From Enterobacter wuhouensis (lineage in GTDB: Bacteria > Pseudomonadota > Gammaproteobacteria > Enterobacterales > Enterobacteriaceae): a stretch of DNA of 64,000 bases. Below are positions 1-10,554 of the stretch, piece after piece. Positions within the stretch are counted from its first letter, which is position 1, and every line of letters begins with the position of its first letter. The position numbers and the translations under genes are program-made. The notes below the pieces were generated by a model. That model saw nothing but the letters and a program-made list of their open reading frames with translations, made no database searches and was not told the origin of the DNA. The stretch is from NCBI RefSeq assembly GCF_004331265.1, contig NZ_SJOO01000007.1, positions 62,001 through 126,000 on the forward strand, in the 5' to 3' direction.

Positions 1-66
1 ATGACGCCGCAGAAACTGCGCGAGTATCAGGACCGCATCCGCGAAGTTAAGGAAGCCAACGCGTAA
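1..66 (+). CDS. zipA: ZipA C-terminus (partial)
   Basis: The window opens inside a reading frame that ends at the TAA at 64-66. Its last 21 codons end in EVKEANA and match the extreme C-terminus of the cell division protein ZipA, a membrane-anchored FtsZ-binding protein. The position directly before ligA on the same strand is the conserved zipA-ligA order. Only the tail is present, so no domain can be described. Confidence 0.85.
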   Translation: MTPQKLREYQDRIREVKEANA

Positions 67-94
67 TCCTCGCGTTTACTTCATCTCCTCCTGA

Positions 95-119
95 ACCCCC
101 GCATGTCGGGGGTTTTTTC
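95..119 (+). terminator. Terminator after zipA
   Basis: A 7-bp perfect stem (ACCCCCG with CGGGGGT) and the 5-base loop CATGT are followed by six T. This is a typical intrinsic terminator in the short zipA-ligA gap. Confidence 0.85.
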
Positions 120-126
120 TCATTGA

Positions 127-2151
<2,025 letters not shown>

Positions 2152-2152
2152 G

Positions 2153-2368
2153 GTGGAAAAAGAACAGCTCGTTGAGATCGCCAATACGGAGATGCCGTTC
2201 GGCAAATACAAGGGCCGCAGGCTGATTGATTTGCCGGAGGAGTATCTGCTGTGGTTTGCCCGCAAGGATGAGTTTCCTGCCGGGCGGCTGGGCGAGCTGA
2301 TGGCTATCACGCTTCTGATTAAAACCGAGGGGCTGACCCAGCTGGTTCAGCCCCTGAAACGCCCTTAA
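2153..2368 (+). CDS. ypeB: YpeB, DUF3820 family protein
   Basis: A 71-residue protein with the hallmark MPFGKYKGRRLIDLPEEYL of the DUF3820 family. Its role is unknown. The family resembles a small putative quorum/exonuclease-associated domain, but I would not assign a function. The start is GTG, one base after the ligA stop, so translation is probably coupled to ligA. The 3' end overlaps the end of convergent yfeH by 4 bases. Confidence 0.88.
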   Translation: MEKEQLVEIANTEMPFGKYKGRRLIDLPEEYLLWFARKDEFPAGRLGELMAITLLIKTEGLTQLVQPLKRP

Positions 2369-3360
2369 GCCTTCGCGGCGCGGGTCTCTTCCTGCGCCAG
2401 CTTTTCCGTCTGCGCTTTGTAACGACGCGCCAGCACGGCGCAAACCATCAGCTGGATCTGATGGAAAATCATCAGCGGCAGCACCATCATCCCAATTACC
2501 GAGGTCGGGAACAGGATGTTGGCCATCGGAATACCGTTCGCCAGGCTCTTCTTCGAGCCGCAGAAAACAATCGTAATCTCATCGGCTTTATTGAAGCCGC
2601 ACCTGCGCGCCACAAAGACGTTTACCGCGATCACAATCGCCAGCAGAACGATGCTGACCACCACGATAAACAGCAGCGAGCCTGCGCCAACCTTATGCCA
2701 GATCCCGTTCACCACGGCTTCGCTGAAGGCAGAATAGACCACCAGCAGAATCGACGTCTGGTCGGTTTTCGAAATCCACTTTTTGTGTTTCGCCACGAAT
2801 GCGCCCGTCCACGGACGAGACAGGTGCCCAAGCACAAACGGCAGCAGCAGCTGCAGGCAGATTTTGCCAACCTGCTCCAGGTTGCCTTCCGCGCCGTGCA
2901 TATTCATCAGCAGGCCAACCAGCAGCGGCGAGACGAAAATCCCCAGCAGGCTGGAGGCAGACGCCGAGCACACGGCGGCGGCAACGTTACCGCCCGCCAG
3001 CGAGGTAAAGGCAATCGAAGACTGAACGGTGGCTGGCAGAATGCACAGGTAAAGGAAGCCGGTATACAGCGCCGGATCGACGTTTACCGGTGCCCACCAG
3101 GCAAACAGTACGCCCAGTACAGGGAAGAGGATAAAGGTACTGCACATTACCCACAGGTGCAGCCGCCAGTGGCCGCCCCCTGCGATGATGGCTTCGCGCG
3201 AAAGTTTTGCGCCGTGCATAAAGAACAGCAGGGCAATGGCCGCCGTGGTCAACCCTTCAAAGAACGGCACAAAGCCGCCGCGGGCCGGGAAGAAGGAGGC
3301 CAGTAAAACGGTCACTACCAGGGTAAGCGTAAATGGATCGAGAATACGGAAGAGTTTCAT
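2365..3360 (-). CDS. yfeH: YfeH, bile acid:sodium symporter family protein
   Basis: A polytopic inner membrane protein of 331 residues with about nine or ten hydrophobic segments, of the SBF/BASS-like (DUF4137) family. The conserved stretches GFLYLCILPATVQSSIAF (about 100-117) and FCGSKKSLANGIPMA (about 266-280) fit the sodium-site loops of the family. The substrate is not known. AGGAG lies 6 bases before the ATG. It is transcribed divergently from yfeR, a LysR regulator, and an arrangement of this kind often means that the regulator controls the neighbour. That link is inference. Confidence 0.88.
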   Translation of the reverse strand: MKLFRILDPFTLTLVVTVLLASFFPARGGFVPFFEGLTTAAIALLFFMHGAKLSREAIIAGGGHWRLHLWVMCSTFILFPVLGVLFAWWAPVNVDPALYTGFLYLCILPATVQSSIAFTSLAGGNVAAAVCSASASSLLGIFVSPLLVGLLMNMHGAEGNLEQVGKICLQLLLPFVLGHLSRPWTGAFVAKHKKWISKTDQTSILLVVYSAFSEAVVNGIWHKVGAGSLLFIVVVSIVLLAIVIAVNVFVARRCGFNKADEITIVFCGSKKSLANGIPMANILFPTSVIGMMVLPLMIFHQIQLMVCAVLARRYKAQTEKLAQEETRAAKA

Positions 3361-3449
3361 AATGACTCCTGAAAACGGATATCGCTATTGTGCTTTTATC
3401 CATTTGAGAAATAAAATTGATTTATTGCATCCATTCATGAATTAAACAG

Positions 3450-4382
3450 ATGAATTATTCACTCCGCCAGCTTCGCGTCTTCGTTACCGTGGCGCATGCC
3501 CGCAGCTTTAGCCGGGCAGGGGAAATGATTGGCCTGAGCCAGTCTGCCGTGAGCCACAGCGTTAAAGAGCTGGAGCTCCAGACGGGCGTGCGGCTGCTTG
3601 ACCGAACCACGCGCGAAGTGGTGCTTACCGAAGCGGGGCAGCAGCTTGCCGTGCGTCTGGAGCGGCTGCTGGATGAGCTAAACAGCACGCTGCGGGATGT
3701 GGGCCGCCTTGGCCAGCAGCTTTCCGGTACCGTGCGGGTGGCGGCGAGCCAGACGATCTCTGCGCATCTGATCCCGCAATGTATTGCCGAGAGTAATCAC
3801 CGCTATCCGGATATTAATTTTGTCCTGCACGACAGGCCGCAGCAGTGGGTGCTGGAGAGCATTCGCCAGGGGGATGTGGATTTCGGGATCGTTATCGATC
3901 CCGGCGCGGCAAGCGATCTGGCGTGCGAAGTCGTCCTCTCAGAGCCTTTTTTATTGCTCTGCCGTGATGACGATCCGCTGACGTTTCAGCCGCAGATCGC
4001 ATGGCAGGCGCTGCAGGGAGCAAATCTGGTTTTACAGGATTACGCGTCAGGAAGCCGCCCGCTCATTGATGCTGCGCTGGCTGCGCAGGGCGTGAATGCG
4101 ACCATCGTCCAGGAAATTGGCCATCCGGCGACGTTATTTCCCATGGTGGAGGCCGGGATTGGGATAAGCGTTCTGCCCGCGCTGGCGCTGCCGCTGCCGC
4201 AGGGAAGTCGTCTGGCGGTGAAGCGGCTGGTGCCCTGCATTGAGCGTCAGCTGATGCTGGTGCGGCGTAAAAACCGTTCGCTTTCGGGCGCCGCGCAGGC
4301 GTGTTGGGAAGTGGTGCGCATGCAGGCGCAGCGTTTGATGGAGGCCCGCACGCGCGATCCGCTGTTTAACGATCAGATGTAG
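3450..4382 (+). CDS. yfeR: YfeR, LysR-type transcriptional regulator
   Basis: A 310-residue LysR regulator. The winged helix-turn-helix is in residues 1-60, with the core [20 protein letters not shown]. The two-lobed effector-binding domain covers about 90-300. It lies head to head with yfeH with 89 bases between them, enough for a shared operator. From memory, the Salmonella orthologue regulates yfeH in response to osmolarity. Its last 10 bases overlap the end of the convergent FlxA-like gene. Confidence 0.9.
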   Translation: MNYSLRQLRVFVTVAHARSFSRAGEMIGLSQSAVSHSVKELELQTGVRLLDRTTREVVLTEAGQQLAVRLERLLDELNSTLRDVGRLGQQLSGTVRVAASQTISAHLIPQCIAESNHRYPDINFVLHDRPQQWVLESIRQGDVDFGIVIDPGAASDLACEVVLSEPFLLLCRDDDPLTFQPQIAWQALQGANLVLQDYASGSRPLIDAALAAQGVNATIVQEIGHPATLFPMVEAGIGISVLPALALPLPQGSRLAVKRLVPCIERQLMLVRRKNRSLSGAAQACWEVVRMQAQRLMEARTRDPLFNDQM

Positions 4383-4714
4383 ATATCAATCTTATGTTCC
4401 GCGGAGGGGTTGTTAACGCCTTCCGCCACGGTCTGACCGCTTTCCTGTTTTGGCATCTCTTCCTCTGCCTGCTGGCGCTGCAGCTGCGCCAGCTGAGCCT
4501 GCAGCATCGCCAGCTGAGATTCGAGTAATTCCTGCTGCTTTTGTTTCTCTTCAGTTGTTGCATCGCTCAATGCCACTTCTTTGAGCTGCTGAGTGGCTTT
4601 TGTTATCTGTTTCATCAGTCGGTTGATCTGGGAAGCGATGTCGTTTCCGCCCGAGCTATTGTCCGCGCTACCGATTTCCATTGCCAGCGTTGATACCGGT
4701 TTGAGGGTGGTCAT
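4373..4714 (-). CDS. FlxA-like family protein
   Basis: A 113-residue hydrophilic protein. It starts MTTLKPVS, has a central coiled coil of Q, L, E and K residues (about 25-85, including [18 protein letters not shown]) and ends IDIYI. It has no signal peptide or membrane segment. Composition and layout match the FlxA-like family, whose E. coli founder is a FliA-dependent flagellar-class gene of unclear function. I chose the ATG at 4714 because AAGGA lies 5 to 9 bases upstream; the frame stays open further upstream without a ribosome site. A strong FliA-type promoter lies 30 bases before the start. In E. coli K-12 the slot between yfeR and xapA is held by yfeN instead. Confidence 0.75.
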   Translation of the reverse strand: MTTLKPVSTLAMEIGSADNSSGGNDIASQINRLMKQITKATQQLKEVALSDATTEEKQKQQELLESQLAMLQAQLAQLQRQQAEEEMPKQESGQTVAEGVNNPSAEHKIDIYI

Positions 4715-4743
4715 ATTGCGTTCCTTTTCGCCATAAATAAGGG

Positions 4744-4770
4744 ATATCGGCACGAAAAGGGATAGCTTGA
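4744..4770 (-). promoter_or_regulatory. Sigma-28 (FliA) promoter for FlxA-like gene
   Basis: Read on the minus strand: -35 TCAAGCTA, an 11-base spacer, then -10 GCCGATAT. The FliA consensus is TAAAGTTT, 11 bases, GCCGATAA. The -10 matches at 7 of 8 bases, the -35 at 5 of 8, and the spacer is exact. It sits 30 bases before the ATG of the FlxA-like gene, which suggests expression with late flagellar genes. Confidence 0.72.
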
Positions 4771-4907
4771 GCGGGGCGGGTGCCATTAATAGCAAAAGAG
4801 TATCGCCGGGACGGGAAAAGTGTATTGGTGATAACCCGCAGGCTCCAGGTATAAGACGTAGGTCATGCGATCTGTGATATCGCCATTTTCGTCTTTAAGG
4901 AGCCTTT

Positions 4908-5732
4908 ATGACCCTCTCAAATAACCCATGGTACTGTGCCGATATCATCCGCGCGGCAAAGCCAAACTTCACGCCGCGCGTTGCCTTTATCCTCGGCTCT
5001 GGCCTGGGTGCGCTCGCCGACCAGATCGATGACGCGGTGGCGATCTCGTATGAAAAACTGCCGGGCTTTCCGGTAAGCACCGTTCACGGTCACGCAGGTG
5101 AACTGGTATTAGGCCATCTTGCCGGCGTGCCTGTTGCCTGTATGAAAGGACGCGGTCACTTCTATGAGGGCCGGGGAATGACCATCATGACCGATGCGAT
5201 TCGCACCTTCAAACTGCTGGGCTGCGAGCTGCTTTTCAGCACCAATGCGGCAGGTTCGTTACGTTCCGACGTCGAGCCGGGCAGCCTGGTTGCCCTGAAT
5301 GACCATATCAATACCATGCCGGGCACGCCGATGGTCGGCCTGAACGACGAGCGCTTTGGTGAGCGTTTCTTTTCGCTGGCTAACGCCTACGATGCGGAAT
5401 ATCGCGCCGTTCTGCAAACCGTCGCGGCGAAAGAGGGCTTCCCGCTGCATGAAGGGGTGTTCGTCTCGTATCCTGGACCTAACTTTGAAACCGCCGCCGA
5501 GATCCGCATGATGCAAATCATCGGGGGCGACGTCGTCGGGATGTCCGTGGTGCCGGAAGTGATTTCGGCACGTCACTGCGGCCTGAAGGTCGTGGCGGTT
5601 TCAGCCATTACTAACCTTGCGGAAGGCCTCGGCGACATCAGGCTCTCTCATGAGCAGACGCTCGCCGCCGCCGAACTGTCCCGCCAGAACTTTATCAATC
5701 TTATCTGCGGTTTTCTGCGCCACGTTGCCTGA
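4908..5732 (+). CDS. xapA: Xanthosine phosphorylase XapA (purine nucleoside phosphorylase II)
   Basis: This enzyme phosphorolyses xanthosine, inosine and guanosine to the free base plus ribose-1-phosphate, allowing growth on purine nucleosides. The protein has 274 residues and shows the trimeric PNP fold signatures: GSGLG near residue 28, the phosphate-binding HGHAG and KGRGHFYEG (about 80-88), STNAAGSL, and the base-site region GPNFETAAEIRM with VGMSVVPE. AGGAG lies about 7 bases before the ATG. It is the first gene of the xap locus, with xapB 51 bases downstream after a hairpin. XapR is the expected activator. Confidence 0.93.
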   Translation: MTLSNNPWYCADIIRAAKPNFTPRVAFILGSGLGALADQIDDAVAISYEKLPGFPVSTVHGHAGELVLGHLAGVPVACMKGRGHFYEGRGMTIMTDAIRTFKLLGCELLFSTNAAGSLRSDVEPGSLVALNDHINTMPGTPMVGLNDERFGERFFSLANAYDAEYRAVLQTVAAKEGFPLHEGVFVSYPGPNFETAAEIRMMQIIGGDVVGMSVVPEVISARHCGLKVVAVSAITNLAEGLGDIRLSHEQTLAAAELSRQNFINLICGFLRHVA

Positions 5733-5745
5733 TTAAAACAAGAAA

Positions 5746-5763
5746 GTGGCCCGCGAGGGCCAC
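5746..5763 (+). other. Hairpin between xapA and xapB
   Basis: A perfect 7-bp stem (GTGGCCC with GGGCCAC) is closed by the tetraloop GCGA, a GNRA loop. There is no T-run, so it is unlikely to terminate transcription. It could protect the 3' end of xapA mRNA, giving more enzyme than transporter. Confidence 0.6.
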
Positions 5764-5783
5764 GCTGCGATAAGGAACGCGTT

Positions 5784-7040
5784 ATGAACATCACGACTCG
5801 CTTAAAGATGATGTCCTTTATGCAATATTTTATCTGGGGGAGCTGGCTGGTTACCCTGGGTTCTTACATGATTAACACCCTACACTTTACCGGCTCCGAC
5901 GTGGGCATGGTTTACAGCTCCAAAGGCCTTGCCGCGATTATCATGCCGTCGCTGGTGGGTATCATTGCCGACAAATGGTTGAGGGCTGACCGGGCTTACA
6001 TTATCTGCCATCTCGTTTGCGCAGTTGCGCTTTGCTACGCGGCACAGGTTAACGAACCCGGGCTGATGTTCTGGGTGATGCTGGTCAATGCCATGGCTTT
6101 TATGCCCACGATTGCGCTGTCGAACACGATTTCATACTCCTGTCTTGCGCAGGCGGGCATGGATACGGTGACCCATTTTCCACCGGTACGGGTGTACGGC
6201 ACCGTAGGATTTATTGCGGCGATGTGGGCCATCAGCCTGATGGGCGCCGAGTTAAGCAATGTGCAGCTTTATATGGCTGCCGGCGCGTCGCTGGCGCTCG
6301 CGCTCTATTCGTTGACCTTGCCCGCGATTCCGGTTGCCCGGAGCAAAGCGTCCCAGACGCTGGTCAGCAAGCTCGGCCTGAATGCGTTTGTCTGATTTAA
6401 ACAACCCCGTATGGCGGTTTTCTTTTTGTTTGCCATGCTGCTTGGCGCGGTGCTGCAAATCACCAATACCTTCGGCAGCCCCTTCCTGCACGATTTTGCC
6501 CGTAACCCCGAGTACGCCGAGAGCTTTATCGTAAAATATCCGTCTATTTTGCTCTCCGTCTCGCAGATGTCAGAGGTGTTCTTTATCATGACCATTCCGT
6601 ACTTCCTCAAGCGCTTCGGTATCAAAACTGTGATGCTGATGAGCATGGTCGCGTGGATGCTGCGGTTTGGACTATTTGCCTTTGGCGATCCGTCCGCGGT
6701 GGGCTTTGGGCTATTGATGCTGTCGATGATTGTCTACGGCTGCGCTTTCGACTTCTTCAATATCTCCGGATCGGTCTTCGTGGAGCAGGAGGTGAGTCCG
6801 GATATCCGCGCCAGCGCGCAGGGGCTGTTCATGACCACGGTCAACGGCATCGGCGCTTATTTCGGATCGATTCTAAGCGGTATGGCGGTGGACTACTTCT
6901 CTGTGGATGGCGTGAAGGACTGGCAGACCATCTGGCTGGTGTTTGCGGCCTACGCACTCGGGCTGGCGGTGGTGTTTTATTTCAGCTTCAACTATCGTCA
7001 TTCGCAGAAAAACAGCGAGCTGCGCACAGTCGTACACTAA
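5784..7040 (+). pseudogene. xapB: Xanthosine permease XapB, interrupted by in-frame TGA
   Basis: XapB is a nucleoside:H+ symporter of the major facilitator superfamily with twelve membrane helices that imports xanthosine. Here the full frame would be 418 codons, the family length, but codon 204 is TGA (6393-6395). The sequence before it (SKLGLNAF, then V) and after it (FKQPRMAVFFLFAML) runs on in the same frame as a normal XapB, so this is a single-base nonsense change and not a frameshift. The expected residue is leucine, and TTA to TGA would suffice. The stop falls in the cytoplasmic loop between helices 6 and 7. The next in-frame ATG (6411) has no ribosome site. The gene is otherwise well preserved, so the lesion is recent, a read error, or subject to readthrough. 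Confidence 0.85.
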
Positions 7041-7106
7041 ATTTTCCCGTTGATAATCAAAAGGCTTTAAGGTGAGGTGTCTGTGTTATCGCCAGGGTAT
7101 GTTTTG

Positions 7107-7994
7107 ATGGAACGCGTTTACCGAACCGACCTGAAGCTGCTGCGTTATTTTTTGGCCGTTGCCGAGGAACTTCACTTTGGGCGGGCTGCGGCCCGCCTCA
7201 ACATGTCGCAGCCGCCGTTAAGCCTGCATGTAAAAGAGCTGGAGAGCCAGCTGGGTACGCTGCTCTTCATCCGCCACTCGCGAAGCGTTGCGCTGACGCA
7301 CGCGGGGAAAGTGCTGATGGAAGAGTCCCGCAGGCTGCTTGCGAGCACAAACCAGGCGCTGGCACGCGTCGAGCAAATTGGCCGGGGTGAGGCGGGGCGC
7401 ATTGAGCTGGGGATCGTCGGTACGGCGATGTGGAGCCAGGTGCGCACGATCGTGCGCGGTTACATTAAAGCACACCCTAACGTCGACGTTATTTTTCGGG
7501 AAAAATCACCCGTGATGCAGATGGCGCTGCTTGAACGTCGGGAGCTGGACGTGGGGATCTGGCGAATGGCGACAGAACCAACGGCGGGGTTTACCAGCAT
7601 CCGGCTCCGCGAAGCGGCATTTCTGGTGGCGATGCCCGAAGATCACCCTCTGGTAAGCGAAAGCGCCATCGCGCTAGCCGATCTGCAGAATGAGTACTTT
7701 GTCACAATGCCGTCGGCGCACTCTGACTGGGCGTTTTTACATCGCGTCTGCCAGCAGGCCGGGTTTTCACCGATGATCGTCCGCGAGGCCGTTGAGCCGC
7801 AAACCGTGCTGGCGATGGTCAGCATGGGGATGGGCATTACGCTCGCGGCAGATAGCTACGCCCAGATGCAGTGGCCGGGCGTAGTATTTCGTCCGCTTCA
7901 GGTGCGCGTACCGGCAGATTTGTATGTGGTCTATGATGAAAAGCAGGCGACACCAGCGGTGGAGACGTTGATTGCGACGTTGACGGCGGCGTAG
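7107..7994 (+). CDS. xapR: XapR, LysR-type activator of xapAB
   Basis: A 295-residue LysR regulator that in E. coli activates xapAB in response to xanthosine. The N-terminal helix-turn-helix includes FGRAAARLNMSQPPLSLHVK, and the rest is the effector domain. I chose the ATG at 7107 (MERVYRTD) with AGGG about 10 bases upstream. A GTG at 7077 is in frame but directly abuts its own candidate ribosome site. The gene is intact although xapB before it carries a stop. It ends shortly before a bidirectional terminator shared with the tRNA cluster. Confidence 0.9.
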   Translation: MERVYRTDLKLLRYFLAVAEELHFGRAAARLNMSQPPLSLHVKELESQLGTLLFIRHSRSVALTHAGKVLMEESRRLLASTNQALARVEQIGRGEAGRIELGIVGTAMWSQVRTIVRGYIKAHPNVDVIFREKSPVMQMALLERRELDVGIWRMATEPTAGFTSIRLREAAFLVAMPEDHPLVSESAIALADLQNEYFVTMPSAHSDWAFLHRVCQQAGFSPMIVREAVEPQTVLAMVSMGMGITLAADSYAQMQWPGVVFRPLQVRVPADLYVVYDEKQATPAVETLIATLTAA

Positions 7995-8033
7995 GGGTTT
8001 TATTGTTGGGTGGGTTTCTGAACGTCAGATAGC

Positions 8034-8060
8034 AAAAAAGCGCCTTTAGGGCGCTTTTTT
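8034..8060. terminator. Bidirectional terminator between xapR and tRNA-Lys
   Basis: An 11-bp stem (AAAAAAGCGCC with GGCGCTTTTTT) has a 5-base loop. The T-run on either strand makes it serve both xapR (+) and the tRNA operon (-). Confidence 0.88.
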
Positions 8061-8064
8061 ACAT

Positions 8065-8140
8065 TGGTGGGTCGTGCAGGATTCGAACCTGCGACCAATT
8101 GATTAAAAGTCAACTGCTCTACCAACTGAGCTAACGACCC
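8065..8140 (-). tRNA. lysV: tRNA-Lys (UUU)
   Basis: A 76-base tRNA gene on the minus strand including encoded CCA (8065-8067). The anticodon is TTT in a 7-base loop, with the D-arm AGCTCAGTTGGTAGAGC and T-arm GGTTCGAATCC. It is the last gene of a Val-Val-Val-Lys cluster read from a strong promoter at 8460-8487. Confidence 0.97.
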
Positions 8141-8144
8141 GAAA

Positions 8145-8220
8145 TGGTGGGCGATGACGGGCTCGAACCGCCGACCCCCTCCGTGTAAAGGAGATGCTCT
8201 ACCAACTGAGCTAATCGCCC
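8145..8220 (-). tRNA. tRNA-Val (UAC)
   Basis: A 76-base tRNA with anticodon TAC and encoded CCA. The acceptor stem is GGGCGAT with ATCGCCC. It is identical to the copy at 8250-8325. It is one of the valU/valX/valY set, third in transcription order. Confidence 0.97.
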
Positions 8221-8249
8221 ATTTCGGAACTGCTGCGATAAGGTGAGAA

Positions 8250-8325
8250 TGGTGGGCGATGACGGGCTCGAACCGCCGACCCCCTCCGTGTAAAGGAGAT
8301 GCTCTACCAACTGAGCTAATCGCCC
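8250..8325 (-). tRNA. tRNA-Val (UAC)
   Basis: A 76-base tRNA with anticodon TAC and encoded CCA, identical to the copy at 8145-8220. It is the second gene of the cluster in transcription order. Confidence 0.97.
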
Positions 8326-8366
8326 AATCTCAATTCTTATCTACACTGCGAGTCTACCTAAGTAGA

Positions 8367-8442
8367 TGGTGGGTGATGACGGGCTCGAACCGCCGACCCC
8401 CTCCGTGTAAAGGAGATGCTCTACCAACTGAGCTAATCACCC
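8367..8442 (-). tRNA. tRNA-Val (UAC), variant acceptor stem
   Basis: A 76-base tRNA with anticodon TAC and encoded CCA. It differs from the other two copies by a compensated change in the acceptor stem: GGGTGAT with ATCACCC instead of GGGCGAT with ATCGCCC, so pair 4-69 is T-A instead of C-G. It is first in the transcript. Confidence 0.97.
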
Positions 8443-8459
8443 CCGCTGTGTGGAGTCGC

Positions 8460-8487
8460 ATTATAGGGAGAGTTGAAAATGAGTCAA
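8460..8487 (-). promoter_or_regulatory. Promoter of Val/Lys tRNA cluster
   Basis: On the minus strand, TTGACT and TATAAT are separated by 16 bases, followed by a GC-rich discriminator (GCGACTCC). This is typical of stable RNA promoters under stringent control. It lies 17 bases before the first tRNA-Val. Confidence 0.8.
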
Positions 8488-8607
8488 CGCCTTTTCTAAA
8501 GTTTTTATTCGTTCGTCGTAAAATTAAACAAAACGATCGCAAAACGGGCTGTGACGCATGATTTCTAAACAAAAATAGCAAACTCTATGGCTATACGGGG
8601 ATCAACA

Positions 8608-8635
8608 TTGAGGAATCGCCCCACAGTGATAGAAT
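8608..8635 (+). promoter_or_regulatory. Probable gltX promoter
   Basis: TTGAGG and TAGAAT are separated by 16 bases. The start site would fall about 60 bases before the gltX ATG. This is the best sigma-70 match in the gltX upstream region. Confidence 0.5.
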
Positions 8636-8700
8636 ATTGCCCATTGTTTTTCCCCCAGGATTTGCCGATTGCCGGCATCTTTATAACGTAAGGCCATTTC

Positions 8701-10116
8701 ATGAAAATCAAAACTCGCTTCGCGCCTAGCCCGACAGGCTATTTGCACGTCGGTGGTGCACGTACCGCTCTCTATTCCTGGCTCTTTGCACGCCACAACA
8801 AAGGTGAGTTCGTGCTGCGTATTGAGGACACCGATCTCGAGCGCTCTACCCCGGAAGCAATTGAAGCCATTATGGATGGGATGAACTGGCTGAACCTGGA
8901 GTGGGACGAAGGCCCGTATTTCCAGACCAAACGATTCGACCGCTATAACGCCGTCATTGACGAGATGCTGGTCGCAGGAACGGCTTATAAGTGTTACTGC
9001 TCCAAAGAACGTCTGGATGCACTGCGCGAAGAGCAGATGGCGAACGGCGAAAAGCCGCGTTACGACGGCCGCTGCCGTCACGACCACAGCGAGCATGCAG
9101 CAGATGAACCTTGCGTCGTGCGTTTCGCTAACCCGCAGGACGGCTCCGTTATCTTTGACGATCAGATCCGTGGCCCGATCGAATTCAGCAACCAGGAGCT
9201 GGACGATCTTATCATTCGCCGTACCGATGGCTCACCAACCTACAACTTCTGCGTCGTGGTTGATGACTGGGATATGGAAATCACCCACGTTATCCGCGGT
9301 GAAGACCATATCAACAACACCCCGCGCCAGATTAACATCCTGAAAGCGCTGAATGCGCCGGTGCCGGTTTACGCGCACGTTTCCATGATCAACGGTGATG
9401 ACGGTAAAAAACTGTCTAAACGTCACGGTGCCGTCAGCGTTATGCAGTACCGCGACGACGGCTATCTGCCGGAAGCGCTGCTCAACTATCTGGTGCGTCT
9501 GGGCTGGGCCCACGGTGACCAGGAAATCTTCAGCCGTGAAGAGATGATCGAACTGTTCGCCCTGAACTCAGTGAGCAAATCCGCTAGCGCGTTCAATACT
9601 GACAAGCTGCTGTGGCTGAACCATCACTATATCAACACCATGCCGCCAGAATATGTTGCGACCTATCTGCAGTGGCATATTGAGCAGGCAAACATTGATA
9701 CCCGCACCGGCCCGGAGCTGGCGGATCTGGTTAAACTGCTGGGCGAGCGTTGCAAAACGCTGAAAGAGATGGCGGAAAGCTGCCGCTACTTCTATGAAGA
9801 GTTCGAGGCATTTGATGCCGACGCGGCGAAGAAACACCTGCGTCCGGTTGCGCGTCAGCCTCTCGAAGTGGTGCGTGACAAGCTGGCAGCTATCACCGAC
9901 TGGACGGCCGAGAATGTGCATCACGCGATTCAGGCCACAGCAGATGAGCTGGAAATCGGCATGGGTAAAGTCGGGATGCCTTTGCGCGTTGCCGTAACTG
10001 GCGCAGGCCAGTCACCGGCGCTGGACGTTACCGTTCACGCCATTGGTAAATCACGCAGCGTAGCGCGCATCAACAAGGCGCTCGACTTCATTGCTGAACG
10101 CGAAAGCCAGCAGTAA
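8701..10116 (+). CDS. gltX: Glutamyl-tRNA synthetase GltX
   Basis: A class I aminoacyl-tRNA synthetase that charges tRNA-Glu. It has 471 residues, the E. coli length. The HIGH-type motif appears as [11 protein letters not shown] at about 10-20, and the KMSKS-type loop as KLSKRHG at about 237-243. The C-terminal anticodon-binding helical domain covers about 310-471. A zinc-binding stretch [15 protein letters not shown] followed by GRCRHDH lies near 98-127. It is transcribed away from the tRNA-Val/Lys operon and ends in a strong terminator shared with yfeD. Confidence 0.97.
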   Translation: MKIKTRFAPSPTGYLHVGGARTALYSWLFARHNKGEFVLRIEDTDLERSTPEAIEAIMDGMNWLNLEWDEGPYFQTKRFDRYNAVIDEMLVAGTAYKCYCSKERLDALREEQMANGEKPRYDGRCRHDHSEHAADEPCVVRFANPQDGSVIFDDQIRGPIEFSNQELDDLIIRRTDGSPTYNFCVVVDDWDMEITHVIRGEDHINNTPRQINILKALNAPVPVYAHVSMINGDDGKKLSKRHGAVSVMQYRDDGYLPEALLNYLVRLGWAHGDQEIFSREEMIELFALNSVSKSASAFNTDKLLWLNHHYINTMPPEYVATYLQWHIEQANIDTRTGPELADLVKLLGERCKTLKEMAESCRYFYEEFEAFDADAAKKHLRPVARQPLEVVRDKLAAITDWTAENVHHAIQATADELEIGMGKVGMPLRVAVTGAGQSPALDVTVHAIGKSRSVARINKALDFIAERESQQ

Positions 10117-10133
10117 GTCAGCCTGAGTCGGGC

Positions 10134-10160
10134 AAACGGCAGGGTGACCTGCCGTTTTTT
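10134..10160. terminator. Bidirectional terminator gltX/yfeD
   Basis: A 10-bp stem (AAACGGCAGG with CCTGCCGTTT) closed by GTGA is followed by a T-run. It overlaps the stop codon of yfeD on the other strand. Confidence 0.85.
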
Positions 10161-10554
10161 ATGCCTGCAGTTCAGCAATACCGAGGCGCGTCAGAAAACC
10201 CTCAATGCCTTCGCGAGCCAGTAACACCTGAAGGCGATCCTGTTCCACCTCGGTCAAATTTTCCAGTGCGCTAACGATCTGTGGACGCAACTGTGATGGC
10301 GCAGGGACCCTGTACAGGGTAGGGGCTTCGGCCACCTGATAGACCGTCTGACGGTTGCGAATGGCAGGAAGGCTCATGATATGTTCCTTTACCCGCACAT
10401 CGATATGAATCAGACGCGCGCGTCCGCCTTTAACACCATTGATCCCTTCGGTTTTCCAGCCTTTTTGGCGTATCCAGCGGTTAACCGTTTGTCTGGCAAC
10501 GCCCAAAATTGCGGCCAGCTCTTCCGTGGTCATTTTACTGCGTAATCTTTTCAT
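10159..10554 (-). CDS. yfeD: YfeD, DUF1323 putative DNA-binding regulator
   Basis: A 131-residue protein with an N-terminal helix-turn-helix (MTTEELAAILGVARQTVNRW at residues 8-27) followed by a basic tryptophan-rich wing and the family segment GGRARLIHID. The C-terminal part ends in an AREGIEGFLTRLGI motif shared with YfeC. Targets are unknown. The first 20 bases overlap the end of yfeC, so the two are translationally coupled paralogues, possibly forming heterodimers (inference). Confidence 0.88.
   Translation of the reverse strand: MKRLRSKMTTEELAAILGVARQTVNRWIRQKGWKTEGINGVKGGRARLIHIDVRVKEHIMSLPAIRNRQTVYQVAEAPTLYRVPAPSQLRPQIVSALENLTEVEQDRLQVLLAREGIEGFLTRLGIAELQA

Noticed and set aside
6393..6395. 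Selenocysteine reading of the xapB TGA
   Set aside because: The site aligns with leucine in XapB, the protein has no redox role, and no obvious SECIS hairpin follows directly.
8065..8442. CRISPR-like spaced repeats
   Set aside because: The repeats are 76-base tRNA-Val and tRNA-Lys genes with full cloverleaf and CCA.
8259..8561. 100-codon frame across the tRNA-Val genes
   Set aside because: It is translated tRNA sequence (repeated TGSNRRPPPCKGDALPTEL), a common annotation artefact.
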